The translations under genes were made by a program, and so were the position numbers. The notes beneath the pieces were generated by a model. The model did not search any database. It had not been told where the DNA came from and saw nothing but the letters and a program-made list of their open reading frames with translations. From Pseudomonas graminis (GTDB lineage Bacteria; Pseudomonadota; Gammaproteobacteria; Pseudomonadales; Pseudomonadaceae): a DNA stretch of 64,000 nt. Location: assembly GCF_001705435.1 (NCBI RefSeq), contig NZ_MDEN01000064.1:248001-312000 (forward strand). The letters run 5' to 3'. Below are positions 63,310 through 64,000 of the stretch, piece by piece (position 1 is the stretch's first letter; each line of letters starts with the position of its first letter).

Positions 63310-63395
63310 GTAGGACTGGCTTTAGCCGGGAATTGCATTGTAGGACTGGCTTTAGCCGGGAATTGCTTTTAGTAGGACCGGCTTTAGCCGGGAAT
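63310..63395 (+). repeat. Three direct REP arms in tandem
   Basis: GTAGGACTGGCTTTAGCCGG copies begin at 63310, 63340 and 63372; the first two share 27 identical bases. All point the same way, unlike the usual inverted REP pairs. Confidence 0.85.
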
Positions 63396-63423
63396 GACCC
63401 GACAGGCTCACAAGCAGATCCGA

Positions 63424-64000
63424 TCAATACACATCACGCCGATACCGACCCTGCTCGATCAAATCCCGAACGGCGTCTTCACCAAGCAGCGCGTTCAACG
63501 TCGCATCGACACCCGCCGCCATACCTTCGAGGCTGCCGCAGATGTAGATCACAGCGCCCTCGGCCAGCCAGCGACGCAGCTCATCAGCGGCCTCCCGCAA
63601 TCGATCCTGCACGTAGATCTTCTCAGCCTGATCCCGGGAAAACGCCAGGTCCAGACGCGCCATTTCCCCACTCGCCAGCCAGCCGTTGAGTTCCTCCGCG
63701 CAGTGGAAATCGTGGGCAGCGTGGCGCTCGCCAAACAGCAGCCAGTTGCGCTGCTCACCCGACGCGACGCGCGCCTTGAGCAAGCTGCGCAGGCCCGCCA
63801 GTCCGGTGCCGTTACCGATCAAGATCATGGGTGCCGATTCGGCCGGCAGGTGGAAACCACTGTTCCGACGCACCCGCAGACTGATCGCGTCGCCCACCGC
63901 AGCATGCTCGGTCAGCCAGCCCGAACACAGCCCGAGGCGGCCATCGGGGTGCATCTCCTGACGCACGATCAGCTGCAACACACCGTCCTGGGGAATCGAC
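63424..64000 (-). CDS. Flavin/NAD(P)H reductase domain protein, 5' part beyond window
   Basis: The frame is open to the window end; only the last 192 residues are seen and an internal GTG at 63981 is not a start. The FAD/NAD(P)-binding ferredoxin-reductase fold shows in LRVRRNSGFHLP, the nucleotide loop MILIGNGTGLAGLRSLLKAR, LLFGERHAAHDFH, AVIYICGSLEGMAAGVD and the C-terminal RYRRDVY. This resembles the C-terminal part of CysJ-like flavoproteins; in P. aeruginosa a PepSY-flavodoxin reductase lies in this region (PA4513). Which fusion this is cannot be decided here. Confidence 0.8.
   Translation of the reverse strand, partial: SIPQDGVLQLIVRQEMHPDGRLGLCSGWLTEHAAVGDAISLRVRRNSGFHLPAESAPMILIGNGTGLAGLRSLLKARVASGEQRNWLLFGERHAAHDFHCAEELNGWLASGEMARLDLAFSRDQAEKIYVQDRLREAADELRRWLAEGAVIYICGSLEGMAAGVDATLNALLGEDAVRDLIEQGRYRRDVY

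Noticed and set aside
63310..63395. Mini CRISPR array with 27-base repeats
   Set aside because: Gaps are only 3-5 bases, far too short for spacers; sequence is a REP arm.

Overview
The window is about 65% GC, gene-dense and clearly from a fluorescent or plant-associated Pseudomonas. Gene order follows the P. aeruginosa block from about PA4467 to PA4513: ZIP transporter, sodM, orfX, fagA, pmbA, yjgA, tldD, nitrilase, yhdP, rng, maf, mreDCB, gatCAB, then roxSR and the dpp operon. Accessory blocks that the PAO1 order does not have are placed inside it. The intergenic spaces carry typical Pseudomonas REP/REPIN repeats. I saw no rRNA, tRNA, CRISPR array or intact insertion sequence.

Layout. 1-2.2 kb: 3' part of a heavy-metal-type sensor kinase, then a two-gene unknown cassette (1423-2018) between two copies of a 39-bp repeat. 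2.3-5.7 kb: yjdM, a DUF1810 gene, a ZIP metal transporter and an iron-type fagA-orfX-sodA operon without fumC. 5.8-19.9 kb: housekeeping block on the minus strand (pmbA, tldD, nitrilase, yhdP, rng, maf, mreDCB), with yjgA on the plus strand; mreC appears to start at ATT. 20.1-24.9 kb: gatCAB, an RlpA-like lipoprotein and a CaCA-family exchanger with altered key residues. 24.9-27.6 kb: an AEC transporter and PhoD. 27.9-34.8 kb: fruBKA with divergent fruR and an operator between them. 34.8-36.1 kb: a TatD hydrolase and a small iron-permease-like protein. 36.2-43.4 kb: sugar-diacid catabolism (garD, MFS transporter, kdgD, GntR/FadR regulator), split by an islet with hcp, a Tlde1-like L,D-transpeptidase-fold effector and two paralogous small membrane proteins, probably immunity proteins. 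43.5-48.1 kb: an SbmA/BacA-like ABC exporter, roxSR and a SIMPL protein. 48.3-50.5 kb: a HET-C family protein with an extra HExxH motif. 50.6-63.3 kb: a complete dipeptide uptake operon with four binding proteins, an OprD-type porin and dppBCDF. 63.4 kb to the end: the C-terminal part of a flavin reductase.

How the genes work together. Three nutrient systems are complete. Fructose is taken up and phosphorylated by FruB/FruA, passed to FruK, and the operon is controlled by FruR. Galactarate or glucarate is imported, dehydrated by GarD and converted by KdgD. Dipeptides pass the OpdP porin, are bound by DppA1-A4 and imported by DppBCDF. The most interesting accessory material is the hcp/effector/immunity islet and, more tentatively, the 1.4-2.0 kb cassette, which has the layout of a membrane-active toxin with a small membrane partner. 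All assignments come from reading the sequence and recalling families; no database search was run.
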